Shown one piece after another: positions 63,310 through 64,000 of a DNA stretch of 64,000 nucleotides. Source of the stretch: Candidatus Saccharimonadota bacterium (GTDB lineage: Bacteria; Patescibacteriota; Saccharimonadia; Saccharimonadales; Saccharimonadaceae); contig QJZZ01000001.1 in the NCBI GenBank assembly GCA_003246575.1, positions 343,978 through 407,977 of the forward strand, in the 5' to 3' direction. The notes under the pieces were generated by a model. The model was not told where the DNA came from, made no database searches, and worked only from the letters and a program-made list of their open reading frames with translations. The position numbers were made by a program, and so were the translations under genes. The first letter of the stretch is position 1. The number at the start of each line of letters is the position of its first letter.

Positions 63310-64000
63310 CGCGCCTCACGATCGCAGATATTCGCTCGATGTCGTCAGTGGAAATATGGCTGTGGGTAGGGAGGTTGATGAGCTTTGCGGCAAGTTCAAC
63401 GGCTATGGGTAGGCTATTCGTCGGATAGGCGATTGTCGCGTATTTGCGCGCAGGGCCGATCGGTGTATCGTACCATGTGTCGCGTAGCTCATAGCCGGCT
63501 GCACGGAGTTCTTTGAGCGTTTGGGCGCGATCAGCAACGGCGATTGCTGCGCGGAGCGTTCCATCCTTGCTCACGAGCTCATCGCCAAAGTATCGTTCGT
63601 AGGTAGACATGTGTTCGCGGCGCTGAAGGTTCGTTTGTTCGAGTGAGTCGAGCCGTTTCAGGACGAGTTTTGCTTGCCAGTGCGGCAGGCGTAGTGATCG
63701 ATTGATGCCGCCGTCAGCTGATCGTCGCGCTAGACCGAATTTGTACATTGCAACCAGCAGCGCTTTGCCGAGCCCGCTCACATAAAAGCTGCGAACCTTC
63801 CAAGTGAGGATTGGGTAGATACGATCTTGCCACTGGGTGCGAAGGCGTGGCCAGCGATTTGGCGCAACAACTGTTTCGGTGAGATGTTGCGAGCGGACGA
63901 TGAGCGCGCCACCGTTGACGGCGTCGAGTAATTTGTCTCGGCCAAAAGAAAGCATGACCAGATCACCAACTGTTCCTACCTCGCGACCATCAGGGTATGT
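63302..64000 (-). CDS. DegT/DnrJ/EryC1-type PLP aminotransferase, C-terminal part (5' end outside window)
   Basis: Reads without a stop from the right window edge; 232 residues are visible. DGREVGTVGDLVMLSFGRDK matches the PLP-lysine region of DegT family aminotransferases that make sugar-amines for surface polysaccharide. A longer C-terminal region with helices (RLPHWQAKLVLKRLDSLEQT) and YDTPIGPARKYATIAYPTNS follows. The substrate is unknown; linkage to two FemAB genes is suggestive of surface-glycan or wall chemistry. The internal ATG at 63955 is not the true start. Confidence 0.85.
   Translation of the reverse strand, partial: TYPDGREVGTVGDLVMLSFGRDKLLDAVNGGALIVRSQHLTETVVAPNRWPRLRTQWQDRIYPILTWKVRSFYVSGLGKALLVAMYKFGLARRSADGGINRSLRLPHWQAKLVLKRLDSLEQTNLQRREHMSTYERYFGDELVSKDGTLRAAIAVADRAQTLKELRAAGYELRDTWYDTPIGPARKYATIAYPTNSLPIAVELAAKLINLPTHSHISTDDIERISAIVRRDV

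Overview
The window looks like a chromosomal piece of a small-genome Patescibacteria/CPR bacterium, most probably Saccharibacteria (TM7). This is inferred from very tight gene packing with 1-20 nt overlaps, a Gram-positive-like wall set (DUF348-G5-lysozyme protein, LysM-CHAP protein, MltG, FemAB-type ligases), a PilM/FtsA-like ATPase followed by a CPR-style membrane protein, and the absence of amino-acid or nucleotide biosynthesis genes. TGA is used as a normal stop, which argues against the recoded Gracilibacteria/Absconditabacteria. No 16S gene is in the window, so the phylum is not proven.

Layout. 1-11.4 kb: end of a UvrD/PcrA helicase, the G5 wall protein, rsmA, a PgeF-like protein, metG, tatD, two unknown genes, a cysteine desulfurase, a YdcF protein, mnmA and alaS. 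11.4-12.1 kb: two unknown reverse-strand genes. 12.2-18.2 kb: PilM-like ATPase, CPR membrane protein, ruvX, mltG, then a LysM-CHAP wall protein behind a roughly 300-nt structured leader. 18.2-31.6 kb: obg, sbcB, uvrA, an RNA that copies the GTPase-associated centre of 23S rRNA, dedA, rplY, an ABC exporter, trhO, an MMPL transporter and an NAD(P)-binding protein. 31.7-38.9 kb: a redox region with cytochrome bd (CydA plus a half-length CydB-like partner), an extracytosolic rhodanese, a Fur regulator, thioredoxin, a glutaredoxin-like protein, a DsbA-like protein, a membrane protein with a CPSC motif, a ferric-reductase-like flavoprotein, ApbE and an FMN-binding protein. 39-46.3 kb: ABC-2 transporter, RRM protein, uvrC, Xaa-Pro peptidase, holin-like protein, secG and a solute-binding protein. 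46.4-47.3 kb: three tRNAs and a small hydrolase. 47.4-56.1 kb: lemA, htpX, ligA, an NTP pyrophosphatase, small proteins and an ABC exporter. 56.1-64 kb: a candidate small RNA, two tRNAs, typA, trehalase, rarA, two FemAB-like genes and a DegT-like aminotransferase cut by the window edge.

How the genes work together. The redox region could let a fermentative epibiont reduce O2 at the membrane, handle extracytosolic thiols, and pass electrons to a covalently flavinylated surface protein. The wall genes and trehalase fit life on an actinobacterial host, but that is inference.

Two observations stand out. First, a stand-alone reverse-strand RNA gene at about 24.2-24.45 kb reproduces about 67 nt of the L11-binding, GTPase-associated domain of 23S rRNA, with its own -10 box and a 3' hairpin. 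Second, most genes that begin a transcription unit have a -10 hexamer only 6-11 nt before the start codon and no Shine-Dalgarno sequence, pointing to widespread leaderless transcription. Shine-Dalgarno motifs are concentrated at genes with real leaders or inside operons.
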